A DNA stretch of 24,783 nucleotides from positions 1-24,783 of the forward strand of contig JAKFES010000194.1 of the NCBI GenBank assembly GCA_036675585.1, written 5' to 3'. This DNA is from Zeimonas sp036675585. GTDB taxonomy: Bacteria; Pseudomonadota; Gammaproteobacteria; Burkholderiales; Burkholderiaceae_E. The notes beneath the pieces were generated by a model. The model saw nothing but the letters and a program-made list of their open reading frames with translations. It did not search any database and was not told the origin of the DNA. Positions within the stretch are counted from its first letter, which is position 1. The number at the start of each line of letters is the position of its first letter. A program made the translations under genes and the position numbers. Positions 1 to 8,541 of this stretch are shown here, piece after piece.

Positions 1-2371
1 CAGCCATGTCGAGCACCGTCACCTGCTTGCCCTCGAGATGCGCGGCCATCCCGAGGAGTTGTCCGATCGTGACCACCCCGGTGCCGCCGATCCCGGTGAC
101 GAGCAGCGAGTACGCGCGTTCGAGCCGCGCAATCGCCGGCTGCGGCAGCGCGAAATCGGGCAGCATCGGGGCCGCGCGCACCTTGCCCGCCTCGCCCGCC
201 TCGCCCGCCGCTTCCGCGGCGCGCGCGGACTGCGCGCCGCGCCGCAGTCGGCCCCCGTGCACCGTGACGAAGCTGGGGCAGAAGCCCTGCACGCACGAGA
301 AGTCCTTGTTGCACGAAGACTGGTTGATCGCTCGCTTGCGGCCGAACTCGGTCTCGACCGGCTCGATCGACACGCAATTCGACTGCACGCCGCAATCGCC
401 GCAGCCTTCGCACACCGCCTCGTTGATGAACACGCGCCGCGGCGGGTCGGGGAACTCGCCGCGCTTGCGCCGCCTGCGCTTCTCGGCCGCGCAGGTCTGG
501 TCGTAGATGAGCACCGAAACGCCTTCGTACTCGCGCAACTCGCGCTGGACTTCGTCGAGGCGCCCGCGCGGATGCACCGCGATGTCGGCATCGAAGGTTC
601 CGGCCGCGTATTTCCCCGGTTCATCGCTGACGACGACGATCTTCTGCACGCCCTCGGCGCGCACCTGCTGCGCGATGCGCTGCGGCGTCAGCTGGCCGTC
701 GTGCCGCTGGCCGCCGGTCATCGCGACCGCGTCGTTGAACAGGATCTTGTAGGTGATGCGCGTGCCGGTCGCGACCGCGTGCCGGATCGCGAGCGAGCCC
801 GAGTGGAACCAGGTTCCGTCGCCGAGGTTCTGGAACACGTGCTTCGTGTCGCTGAACGGCGCGAGGCCGACCCAGGTCATTCCCTCGCCGCCCATGTGCG
901 TGAAGGTCGCCGTCGAGCGGTCCATCCATTGCGCCATGTAGTGGCAGCCGATTCCGGCCAGCGCGATCGAACCTTCGGGCACGCGCGTCGACGTGTTGTG
1001 CGGGCAACCGGAACAGAAGTACGGAATGCGCTCGATCGTCTCGAAGCGCTTCTCCGCGCCCTGCTCGCGCGCGTCGAGCTCGGCAATCCGGGCATCGATG
1101 CGTGCCCACGCCGCGCCGTCGCGCGCGCCTTGCGCATCGTCGGACGCGACGCGCCAGCGCCCGAGCCGTTGCGCGATCCGGCGCGCGCACAGCGCGGGCG
1201 TCAACTCGCCGTAGTCGGGAACGAGCGGCGCCCCGCGCTCGTCGTGCTTGCCGACCACGCGCGGTCCGACGGATGCGCCGTAGAGCAGCTCCTTGCACTG
1301 CGTCTCGATCAGCGCTCGCTTCTCCTCGAGAACGAAGACTTCCTCGCAGCCTTCGGCGAAGGCGCGCATCGCGCGCGGCTCGAGCGGCCAGGGCATCGCG
1401 ACCTTCATCACCTTCAGGCCGAGCGTTCGCGCCGCCGCCTGGTCGATGCCGAGGTCGGCCAGCGCCTGCATCACGTCGAGCCAGCTCTTGCCGGTCGAGA
1501 CGATGCCGAGCCGGGCCGGCTCCCCGTCGGCCCGGCCGAACACGTTGCGATCGAGCCGGTTGACGTGCGCATAGGCGAGCGCCGCGGGAATCTTCCAGCG
1601 CGCGAGCCGCTCCTCGAGCTTGAGGAACGGCTCTTCGGGCCAGCGCAGGTGCACCCCGCCCGGCGGCATCGCGACATCGCCGGGCAGCACGATGCGCAGG
1701 CGTTGCGCGGAGACGTCGACGATGCCGGCCGACTCGACCGTGTCGGTGACCGCCTTCATCGCGACCCACACGCCGGCGAAGCGCGACATCGCAAAGCCGT
1801 GCAGCCCGTAGTCGATGTAGTCCTGCACGGTGGCCGGCGCGAGCACCGGGATCGAGACGGCCTGGAACACGAAATCGGTCTGCGCCGCCACGGTCGAGGA
1901 CTTGGCGCCGTGGTCGTCGCCGGCGAGCGCGAGAACGCCGCCGTGACGCGCGGTGCCCGCCTGGTTCGCATGCCGGAAGACGTCGCCGCACCGGTCGACG
2001 CCCGGGCCCTTGCCGTACCAGATCGAGAACACCCCGTCGTAGCGGCCGCCGGGTAGCGCCTCGATCTGCTGCGTACCCCAGATCGCGGTTGCGGCCAGGT
2101 CCTCGTTGAGCCCGGGAACGAAACGGACGTGATGCGCATCGAGGTGCGCACGCGCCTTCTCGAGCGCCTGGTCGTAGGTGCCGAGCGGCGAGCCGCGATA
2201 GCCGGAGACGTAGCCCGCCGTGTTCAACCCGGCGGCGACGTCGCGCTGGCGCTGCATCATCGGCAGGCGCACGAGCGCCTGCGTGCCGGTCAGGTACACC
2301 GGGCCTTCGGTCGCGGCATACCGATCGTCGAGCGACGCGTCGCGCAGCACCGGATCGCGGGGAGCATTCAT
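1..2371 (-). CDS. Indolepyruvate:ferredoxin oxidoreductase, fused alpha/gamma type, 3'-truncated by window edge
   Basis: Oxidatively decarboxylates aryl-2-oxoacids such as indolepyruvate to the aryl-acetyl-CoA, passing electrons to ferredoxin; it acts in cytosolic aromatic amino-acid breakdown. About 790 codons are visible, against roughly 1150-1200 residues usual for the fused family, so the gene runs off the left edge. The N-terminus has the pyruvate-oxidoreductase motif GYRGSPLGTYD near residue 55. The thiamine-diphosphate domain shows GGEG near residue 494 followed by FNDAVAMTGGQ. An iron-sulfur segment has cysteines at 654, 657, 660 and 666 (CEGCGDCGVQSNC) and then SSCNKDFSCVQGFC. The gamma domain begins with LLVTGIGGTGVV near residue 757. 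The start at 2371 is preceded by a purine-rich AAGAGGAA ribosome site and lies 30 nt after the stop of the CinA-like gene, suggesting one operon. The family assignment is secure; the exact aryl substrate is inferred. Confidence 0.95.
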   Translation of the reverse strand, partial: MNAPRDPVLRDASLDDRYAATEGPVYLTGTQALVRLPMMQRQRDVAAGLNTAGYVSGYRGSPLGTYDQALEKARAHLDAHHVRFVPGLNEDLAATAIWGTQQIEALPGGRYDGVFSIWYGKGPGVDRCGDVFRHANQAGTARHGGVLALAGDDHGAKSSTVAAQTDFVFQAVSIPVLAPATVQDYIDYGLHGFAMSRFAGVWVAMKAVTDTVESAGIVDVSAQRLRIVLPGDVAMPPGGVHLRWPEEPFLKLEERLARWKIPAALAYAHVNRLDRNVFGRADGEPARLGIVSTGKSWLDVMQALADLGIDQAAARTLGLKVMKVAMPWPLEPRAMRAFAEGCEEVFVLEEKRALIETQCKELLYGASVGPRVVGKHDERGAPLVPDYGELTPALCARRIAQRLGRWRVASDDAQGARDGAAWARIDARIAELDAREQGAEKRFETIERIPYFCSGCPHNTSTRVPEGSIALAGIGCHYMAQWMDRSTATFTHMGGEGMTWVGLAPFSDTKHVFQNLGDGTWFHSGSLAIRHAVATGTRITYKILFNDAVAMTGGQRHDGQLTPQRIAQQVRAEGVQKIVVVSDEPGKYAAGTFDADIAVHPRGRLDEVQRELREYEGVSVLIYDQTCAAEKRRRRKRGEFPDPPRRVFINEAVCEGCGDCGVQSNCVSIEPVETEFGRKRAINQSSCNKDFSCVQGFCPSFVTVHGGRLRRGAQSARAAEAAGEAGEAGKVRAAPMLPDFALPQPAIARLERAYSLLVTGIGGTGVVTIGQLLGMAAHLEGKQVTVLDMA

Positions 2372-2401
2372 CGGATTCGTTCCTCTTCCTCGAACATCGT
2401 T

Positions 2402-3187
2402 TCAGCGAATCTCGCCGCCGAGCGTGTCGACCCCGGCGCGCAGCGCCGAGAAGGCCTGGTCGACCGCCGGTGCCGGCCCGCGCACGCCCAGCTCGATGTG
2501 GCGCCGTCCGCCGTCCTCGCCGACCGACGGCAGGCTGAACACGCGCACTTCAGCGTAGTCGCGCTCGATCGATTCCATCAGCGGCGTGATCGTCGATTCG
2601 GCCAGCCCGAACACGAGAAACGAGCGCTCGCCACGCGCTTCGCGATGGAAATACGGGGCGAACCGCGCTTCGAGCACCGATTCGATCATCGGCCAGGCCA
2701 TCACCGGGAAACCGGGAACGAAGAAGTGCGTCCCGACCGAGAAGCCGGGAATCCGGTTGAACGGATTCGCGATGATCTCGGCGCCGCGCGGGAACTCGCC
2801 CATCTTCAGCCGCTGCCGATTCTCCGGCAACGCCAGATCGGCGCTGCCGCCGCTTTCGCCGGCCATCTCGGCGATGCGCTGCGCGATCAGCTCGGCGGCC
2901 TGCGGATGCAGCACCAGATCGACGCCGAGCGCGGCGGCGGCCGCCTGTCGCGTGTGGTCGTCGGGCGTCGCGCCGATGCCGCCGCAGCAGAACACGACGT
3001 CGCCGGAAGCGAAGGTCGAGCGAAGCAGCGCGGCGATCGCGTCGCGATCGTCGCCGAGGCAATGCGCCCACGACAACGCGAGGCCGCGACCGCGCAACAT
3101 CTCGACCACGCGCGGGAAATGCCGGTCCTGCCGCTTGCCCGACAGGATTTCGTCGCCGATCACGATCAGTCCGAAGCGCATGGTCAT
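2402..3187 (-). CDS. CinA-like molybdopterin-binding-domain protein (MoCF_biosynth family)
   Basis: A 261-residue protein with the MogA/MoaB-like fold found at the N-terminus of CinA. It begins FGLIVIGDEILSGKRQDR and carries GGIGATPDDHTR near residue 75, the characteristic nucleotide/molybdopterin-contacting loop of this fold. A second signature, PGFPVMAWPM, follows near residue 165. The C-terminal nicotinamide-nucleotide amidase domain of full CinA is absent, so this is the short stand-alone form whose substrate is not known. The start at 3187 is chosen because its ATG overlaps the upstream TGA (ATGA), implying translational coupling; an internal ATG at 3181 is the alternative. It sits between a membrane-protein gene and the oxidoreductase gene, so it may be cotranscribed with both. 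Function beyond the domain is unknown. Confidence 0.88.
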   Translation of the reverse strand: MTMRFGLIVIGDEILSGKRQDRHFPRVVEMLRGRGLALSWAHCLGDDRDAIAALLRSTFASGDVVFCCGGIGATPDDHTRQAAAAALGVDLVLHPQAAELIAQRIAEMAGESGGSADLALPENRQRLKMGEFPRGAEIIANPFNRIPGFSVGTHFFVPGFPVMAWPMIESVLEARFAPYFHREARGERSFLVFGLAESTITPLMESIERDYAEVRVFSLPSVGEDGGRRHIELGVRGPAPAVDQAFSALRAGVDTLGGEIR

Positions 3188-3921
3188 CGTCCGTGGGCCG
3201 TCCGTCGCTGGCGCAGCGACGCGAGCGAGTAATGGGTGAAAGCGAGTGCCGAGAGCACCGGCGTGATCAGGAACAGCGGCGGGATGTAGTTCAGCAGCGT
3301 CACGAGCAGCGCCAGCCCGAAATAATCGCGCCGGCGCTCGACGATCGCCGCGCGCCGCTCCTCGACGCTTGCGTGCTCGACCAGGCTGTCGAAGCGCATG
3401 ACGCGCGCGGTCAGCCAGCTCCACCACAGCCACGGCACGACCAGCGCCAGCGGCGGAATCAGCCACAGCGGCAGCGACACCAGGTAACCGATCGCGAACA
3501 ATGCCGTGCTCGACAGCGCGTTCCATACGCTCGGGCCGACCGCCATCGATCCCCGGGTGTCGACATCGCGGTACGGGCCGTTGCCGAGATGACGGACCAC
3601 CATGGGCATCGCGAACACCGCGATCAGCACGACCGCCGTGGCGAACATGACGGGGACGACGACGAGCAGCGCGAGCAGCGCGACGGTCCAGTCGGCGAGC
3701 CCCGCGAAGCCGCGCGCGGCCGCCCAGGTGTCGACGGCGGTCAGCCAGCCGCCGTCGAACAGCAGCGCCTGCAGCCCGCCCGTGATCGGGTCCCAGAGCC
3801 AATAGGCGGTCGCCACCCAGAACACGATCGCGAGCACGAAGGGAACGACGAGCAGCGCGAGCATCTTCGGGTGGAGCTGGCTGACGATCGCGCGCCCGAA
3901 CGCGGCGAGGACAGGGTGCAT
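3184..3921 (-). CDS. EI24/CysZ-like integral membrane protein
   Basis: A 245-residue polytopic inner-membrane protein. Hydrophobic segments are visible near residues 18-45 (MLALLVVPFVLAIVFWVATA), 78-105 (WTVALLALLVVVPVMFATAV), 140-175 (ALFAIGYLVSLPLWLIPPLA) and 205-235 (LALLVTLLNYIPPLFLITPV). The last contains the NYIPPLFLITPVLSALAFTHY stretch typical of the EI24 domain. CysZ, a sulfate permease, belongs to this superfamily, but most betaproteobacterial members have no assigned substrate. The ATG at 3921 follows a TATCAT hexamer by 6 nt and has no Shine-Dalgarno-like sequence, so the transcript may be leaderless. It is the first gene of a probable three-gene minus-strand operon and overlaps the next gene by 4 nt. 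Family confidence is high; transport role is an inference. Confidence 0.85.
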   Translation of the reverse strand: MHPVLAAFGRAIVSQLHPKMLALLVVPFVLAIVFWVATAYWLWDPITGGLQALLFDGGWLTAVDTWAAARGFAGLADWTVALLALLVVVPVMFATAVVLIAVFAMPMVVRHLGNGPYRDVDTRGSMAVGPSVWNALSSTALFAIGYLVSLPLWLIPPLALVVPWLWWSWLTARVMRFDSLVEHASVEERRAAIVERRRDYFGLALLVTLLNYIPPLFLITPVLSALAFTHYSLASLRQRRTAHGR

Positions 3922-3927
3922 CGGTCC

Positions 3928-3933
3928 ATGATA
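3928..3933 (-). promoter_or_regulatory. Putative -10 element (TATCAT) of the EI24-cinA-oxidoreductase operon
   Basis: TATCAT on the minus strand matches the sigma-70 -10 hexamer at five of six positions and ends 6 nt before the ATG at 3921. Transcription would therefore start at or next to the start codon. No TTGACA-like -35 is visible at 16-18 bp spacing. This is inference from motif and spacing. Confidence 0.4.
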
Positions 3934-4081
3934 CCGGCCGGCGTGCGCGTCGGCCCGGTGCGGCCGTTCGTCGCGCGGCGCGATGCCCGCAGCGCGCTCA
4001 CCGGCTATGCTCGCGCTCGGGCCCGCTGCCGATTCCGCGCGCATCCGGCGAGCCGTCCCGTTTCGCGCGTCGCACGCCGCC

Positions 4082-4564
4082 ATGCTCAATCTGCTCGTAC
4101 TGCTTCGCTTCGAATCGGGAGACGTCGCCGCAACACCGCCCGAACCGGCGATTCTCGAGTACGCCGAACGCGTTCGCGAGGCGGGCGGATCGATCGTCGA
4201 TCGCGAAGCCGACCAACTGCTCGTGTGCCTGACCGACATGCGCTGGGGCCTGCAATCGCTGCGCAACCTGCTGTCGCAGGCACGACGCGAGCGTTTCGTC
4301 GTCCGCGCGGCGATGGTGCAGGCGGTGCTCGCGCGCGCCGACCCGGCGAGCGACCGCCCCGGTTTCACCGCGCGCACGCTCGACACGCTGCTGCGGCTCG
4401 CCGCGCACGTCGATCGGCAGCAGGTGGGCATCACGCCGAAGCTGCTCAGCCTCATCCAGTTGAGCGCGCCCGAGTACGCCGAGCTGTTCGCGAAGCTGCC
4501 CGATCCGATCGGTCCGCTGCCGGGAGAGACGCGGCCGCAGCCGGTGCTCGTGATGGCCGTCTGA
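4082..4564 (+). CDS. Hypothetical protein, possibly a degenerate class III nucleotide-cyclase-like domain
   Basis: A 160-residue protein of no family I can name with confidence. It opens LNLLVLLRFESGD, continues with an AERVREAGGSIVDREADQLLVCL segment and RFVVRAAMV, and ends PQPVLVMAV. This order faintly recalls class III adenylate/guanylate cyclase domains: a first strand with a metal Asp, then 'GG.iv...gD...' and a final 'P..vy.l' strand. If so, the canonical first metal aspartate is not obvious. In-frame ATGs at 3983 and 4007 would extend it, but the added stretch is Ala/Arg-rich and looks non-coding, so 4082 is preferred; no convincing ribosome site precedes any of them. A TATGCT hexamer at 4006-4011 could be a -10. 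It converges on hrpA with only 3 nt between stops and no terminator. Confidence 0.6.
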   Translation: MLNLLVLLRFESGDVAATPPEPAILEYAERVREAGGSIVDREADQLLVCLTDMRWGLQSLRNLLSQARRERFVVRAAMVQAVLARADPASDRPGFTARTLDTLLRLAAHVDRQQVGITPKLLSLIQLSAPEYAELFAKLPDPIGPLPGETRPQPVLVMAV

Positions 4565-4567
4565 ACC

Positions 4568-7500
4568 TCAACCGCGCAACGCATCGATCGCCTTCGCCAC
4601 GCGCTTGGCCGACACCGGCATCGGCGTGCGCAGCGTCTGCGCGAACAGGGAAACTCGCAGCTCCTCGAAAAGCCAGCGCACTTCGTCGGCGCGCGCATCG
4701 TGCTGGCCCCGCCGCTGCGCGACGATCTGCCGCCAGCGCCGCTGCAGCGGCTCGAGCTCGGCGAGCACGCGTGCGTCGCGCGCCGGCTCGGCACGAAGCT
4801 TGTCCAGCCGCATCGCGATCGCCGTCAGATAGCGAGACAAGTGCCGGAACTGCGCGGCGGGCGTACGCGACACGAACCGTTTCGGCAGCAATTCGGCCAG
4901 CTGCGCCTGGATGTCGGCGTGCGCGGCCGGGTGCGCCCGGGCGGCGCCGAGCTTCTTCTGCACGACGGCATGCGCCTCGAGCACGTCGGCGAGCATTCGC
5001 GCGAGCTCCTGGCCGACCAGGTTGATGCGCGTGCGCGCGTCGGCGACACGAGCCGAGAACGACGACGCATCGGCGGGCAACGGATCGACCAGGCAGGTGC
5101 GCTCGACCACCGCCGCGACGAGCTCGTCGCGCAGCGACTCGGCGGCGCCGAACGGCGTGTAGAGCAGCGACATCCGCTGGAACCCGGCGATATGTCCGGC
5201 GAAGAACTTCAACGGTTCCCGGAGTGCGATCGTGAACAGCCGCGCCAGCCCGCCGCGCATCGCGTCCGCCGCCTTCACCGGATCGTCGAAGTACTGCAGC
5301 TCGACCGCGTCGCCGCAATCGACGATCGCCGGATAACCGATCACCGCGTGGCGCTGCCCGCCGTCGGCGTGCACGGCCTCGACCGAATCGGGCAGCGTGC
5401 CGAAGGACCAGTCGACGAAACGCCGGCCGGTGGGCAGGCGCGCGGGCGCGAGGCTCGGGTCGCCGGGCGCGCCGCCGTCGGTGCCGCCCGGCGTGCTTTC
5501 CTCCGAAGCGGTGGGCGCGCGATCTCTCGCGGCGCGCGCAGTGGCGATCGACGCCTGCTCGAGCGCCTGCTGCAGCGCGCCCTTGGCGCGCGCGCCGTAT
5601 TCGGCGCGCAACGCCGACAGCTGGCGCGACTGCGCGAGGACACCGCCGTGGGCGTCGACGAGCCGGAAGTTCATCGACGCATGCGCGGGCAGCGTCTCGA
5701 GCCGGAAATCGGTTGCCTGCGCGCGCACGCCGCGCTGCTCGACGAGATCCGCGAGCAGCGCATCGACCAGCGAATGCCCGGACTGCCGGTCGCGCCACCG
5801 CTCGACGAAGGCGGCCGCGTATTGCGGCAGCGGGACCAGATGGCGCCGCAGCTTCTGCGGAAGCGACTTGAGCAGCGCCTGCACCTTCTCGGCGAGCATC
5901 CCCGGAACGAGCCACTCGCAGCGCGTCGCATCGACGAGGTTCAGCGCCGCGATCGGCACCGTCATCGTGACGCCGTCGTCGGCGGCGCCCGGATCGAAGC
6001 GGTAATCGAGCGCGAACGCCGTCGCGTGCGACTCGAGCGCACGCGGGAACGCCTCGGCGTTGACCGCTTCGGAGTCCTTGCGCAGCAGCGCCTCGCGCGA
6101 CAGCAAGAGCAATTTCGGCGTCTTGCGCGACGCGTCGCGCCACCAGCGCTCGAGCGCCTGCGTCGAGTCGACGTCCTCGGGGATGCGCGCGTCGTACCAG
6201 TCGAACAGGTCACGCTCGTCGACCAGCAGTTCCGGGCGACGGATGCGCTGCTCGAGCGCTTCGATCTCGGCGACGAGCTTGCGGTTGTGTACGACGAAAG
6301 GCAGGCGCGTATCCCATTCGCCGGCGACCAGCGCCTCGCGGATCAGCAGTTCGCGCGCGTGTCGCGGATCGATCGGCGCGAGCGCAACGCGTCGCTGGGC
6401 GTACAGCGTCAGGCCATACAGCGTGCCGCGTTCGTGCGTCATCGCCTGCCCGCTCGCGCGCGACCAGATGGGGTCGGACGTGCTGCGCCGGATCAGGTGC
6501 GCCGCCGCACGCTCGATCCAGGCCGGATCGACGCGCGCGACCGTGCGCGCGTACAACCGGGCGGTGTCGACCATCTCGGCAGCCATCACCCACGCAGGCG
6601 GCTTCTTCGCCAGCGCGCTGCCCGGGTGGATCGCGAAGCGCGTCTGGTGCGTTCCCACGTACTGCGCATCGTCGGGCGCCTTGCTGCCGAGGTTGCCGAG
6701 CAGCCCGGTGAGCAAGGCGCGATGGATCGCATCGAACGGCGCGGGCCGTTCGTTCTCCTTCCAGCGCAGGCCGCGGCACGCTTCGACGAGCTGCTCGTGC
6801 ACGTCGGCCCACTCGCGCAGGCGTCGCACCGACAGGAACTCGCGCTCGAGTCGTTGGGCGAGCTTGCGGTTCGACTCGCCGCTGGCGTGCCGCTCGCGCT
6901 GCGCGCCGGTCCAGTAGTCCCACAGCTTCACGCAGGAGGCGAAATCCGACTTCTCGTCGGCGAAGCGCCGGTGCGCCTGGTCGGCCGCCTGCTGCGCATC
7001 GATGGGCCGCTCGCGCGGATCCTGCGTCGACAGCGCAGACGCGATCACCGCCACCTCGCGCAGGCAATCGAGCTCGTGCGCGGCCAGCAGCATGCGTGCG
7101 ATGCGCGGGTCGACCGGCAGGCGCGCCAGCGCGCGTCCGACGTCGGTCAGCGCCTGGCGCTCGTCGACCGCACCCAGCTCCTGGAGCAAGGCGTAGCCGT
7201 CGGCGATCGCCTTGCGCGGCGGGGCGTCGAGAAACGGGAAACGCTCGATGTCGTCCAGGCGCAACGACTTCATGCGCAGGATCACCGCGGCGAGCGACGA
7301 ACGCAGGATTTCCGGGTCGGAGAAGCGCGGCCGCGCGGCGAAATCGGCTTCGTCGTACAGGCGCACGCAGACGCCGTCGGAAACCCGCCCGCAGCGCCCT
7401 GCCCGCTGGTTCGCCGCGGCCTGCGAAACGGGCTCGATCTGCAGCTGCTCGACCTTGCCGCGGTAGCGATAGCGCTTGACGCGGGCGAGGCCCGGGTCGA

Positions 7501-8518
7501 CGACGTAGCGGATGCCGGGCACCGTCAGCGAGGTTTCGGCGACGTTCGTCGCGAGCACGATGCGCCGTCCGCTCGAATGCGCGAAAACGCGCTGCTGCTC
7601 GGCCGTCGACAGCCGCGAGTACAGCGGCAGCAGCTCGATCGGCCCGCGCGCCCACGGCGAGCCGCTGCGCGCCGCGCTCGCGCGCGCATGCAGCCGGCGC
7701 AGGTGCTCGGCCACGTCGCGGATCTCGCGTTCGCCGGGCAGGAAGACGAGCACGTCGCCCGGCGCCTCGCGCCACAGCGCCTCGATCGCCTCGTCGATGC
7801 GCGACGGCAGGTCCGACTCGTCGTCGTCGTCGCGATGCGCGTCGTCGAAGCCGCGGTAGCGGATCTCGACCGGATACAGCCGGCCCGACACCTCGATGAC
7901 CGGGGCCGGCTCGATCACGGCCCGGCCTTCGGCGTCGACCTGCCCGCAGGCGCGTCCGAAATGCCGCGCGAAGCGCTCGGCGTCGATCGTCGCCGAGGTC
8001 ACGACGAGCCTGAGGTCGTCGCGCCGCGGCCCGTCGAGCAACTGCTTCAGGTAACCGAGCAGGAAATCGATGTTCAGGCTGCGTTCGTGCGCCTCGTCGA
8101 CGATCAGCGTGTCGTACTGGCGCAGCAACGGGTCCGACGGCGTCTCGGCGAGCAGGATGCCGTCGGTCATCAGCTTGATCGTCGCACCCGGCGAGAACCG
8201 CTCGTCGAAGCGGATCTTGTGCCCGACGTGCATCCCGAGCGGCGAGCCGATCTCCTCGGCGATGCGTCGGGCAACCGATGTGGCGGCGATGCGCCGCGGC
8301 TGCGTATGCCCGATCAGCCCCGCGCGGCCGCGGCCGGCGAGCGCGCAGATCTTCGGCAACTGGGTCGTCTTCCCCGAGCCGGTCTCGCCGCAGACGATGA
8401 CGACCGGGTGGCGACGGATCGCCTCGGCGATCTCGTCGCGACGCGCCGAAACCGGCAGATTCTCGGGGAAGCGCAGCGGCGGCAGCGGTCGCGGAGGCGT
8501 TCGCTGCGGAGAAAGCAT
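4568..8518 (-). CDS. hrpA: ATP-dependent RNA helicase HrpA (DEAH box)
   Basis: A 1316-residue DEAH-box helicase, close to the ~1300 residues of the family. Motifs occur in order: Walker A GETGSGKT at 44-51, DEAH at 141-144, SAT at 175-177, FLPGEREI near 259-266, TNVAETS near 324-330, and motif VI QRAGRCGR at 371-378. The helicase-associated domain follows, and the large C-terminal region is of the HrpA (DUF3418) type. HrpA acts in the cytoplasm on structured RNA; in E. coli it is linked to fimbrial mRNA processing and to resolving stalled ribosomes. Residues about 998-1024 form a Gly/Pro/Ser-rich insert (EESTPGGTDGGAPGDPS) that looks like a disordered linker. The ATG at 8518 has no Shine-Dalgarno sequence but lies 9 nt after a TATAAT hexamer, suggesting a leaderless or very short-leader mRNA. 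It is divergent from argA across 23 bp. Confidence 0.97.
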   Translation of the reverse strand: MLSPQRTPPRPLPPLRFPENLPVSARRDEIAEAIRRHPVVIVCGETGSGKTTQLPKICALAGRGRAGLIGHTQPRRIAATSVARRIAEEIGSPLGMHVGHKIRFDERFSPGATIKLMTDGILLAETPSDPLLRQYDTLIVDEAHERSLNIDFLLGYLKQLLDGPRRDDLRLVVTSATIDAERFARHFGRACGQVDAEGRAVIEPAPVIEVSGRLYPVEIRYRGFDDAHRDDDDESDLPSRIDEAIEALWREAPGDVLVFLPGEREIRDVAEHLRRLHARASAARSGSPWARGPIELLPLYSRLSTAEQQRVFAHSSGRRIVLATNVAETSLTVPGIRYVVDPGLARVKRYRYRGKVEQLQIEPVSQAAANQRAGRCGRVSDGVCVRLYDEADFAARPRFSDPEILRSSLAAVILRMKSLRLDDIERFPFLDAPPRKAIADGYALLQELGAVDERQALTDVGRALARLPVDPRIARMLLAAHELDCLREVAVIASALSTQDPRERPIDAQQAADQAHRRFADEKSDFASCVKLWDYWTGAQRERHASGESNRKLAQRLEREFLSVRRLREWADVHEQLVEACRGLRWKENERPAPFDAIHRALLTGLLGNLGSKAPDDAQYVGTHQTRFAIHPGSALAKKPPAWVMAAEMVDTARLYARTVARVDPAWIERAAAHLIRRSTSDPIWSRASGQAMTHERGTLYGLTLYAQRRVALAPIDPRHARELLIREALVAGEWDTRLPFVVHNRKLVAEIEALEQRIRRPELLVDERDLFDWYDARIPEDVDSTQALERWWRDASRKTPKLLLLSREALLRKDSEAVNAEAFPRALESHATAFALDYRFDPGAADDGVTMTVPIAALNLVDATRCEWLVPGMLAEKVQALLKSLPQKLRRHLVPLPQYAAAFVERWRDRQSGHSLVDALLADLVEQRGVRAQATDFRLETLPAHASMNFRLVDAHGGVLAQSRQLSALRAEYGARAKGALQQALEQASIATARAARDRAPTASEESTPGGTDGGAPGDPSLAPARLPTGRRFVDWSFGTLPDSVEAVHADGGQRHAVIGYPAIVDCGDAVELQYFDDPVKAADAMRGGLARLFTIALREPLKFFAGHIAGFQRMSLLYTPFGAAESLRDELVAAVVERTCLVDPLPADASSFSARVADARTRINLVGQELARMLADVLEAHAVVQKKLGAARAHPAAHADIQAQLAELLPKRFVSRTPAAQFRHLSRYLTAIAMRLDKLRAEPARDARVLAELEPLQRRWRQIVAQRRGQHDARADEVRWLFEELRVSLFAQTLRTPMPVSAKRVAKAIDALRG

Positions 8519-8527
8519 GAGACCGAA

Positions 8528-8535
8528 ATTATAAT
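8528..8535. promoter_or_regulatory. Symmetric bidirectional -10 core (ATTATAAT) between hrpA and argA
   Basis: ATTATAAT is its own reverse complement. It holds a perfect TATAAT on the plus strand (8530-8535, toward argA) and another on the minus strand (8533-8528, toward hrpA). The argA ATG begins 7 nt after the plus hexamer and the hrpA ATG 10 nt after the minus hexamer, so both transcripts should begin at or within a few bases of their start codons. No clear -35 hexamer is seen on either side. Neither gene has a Shine-Dalgarno sequence, which agrees with leaderless translation. The core is the only AT-rich patch in the neighbourhood. Confidence 0.65.
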
Positions 8536-8541
8536 GCGGCG

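Noticed and set aside
38..2056. A 672-codon open frame on the plus strand opposite the oxidoreductase gene
   Set aside because: Antisense to clear cofactor and Fe-S motifs, with repetitive Arg/Asp/His-rich composition; a shadow frame.
3983..4081. N-terminal extension of the hypothetical protein from ATGs at 3983 or 4007
   Set aside because: Ala/Arg-rich sequence with no ribosome site, and overlapping the likely divergent promoter zone; the 4082 start gives a cleaner protein.
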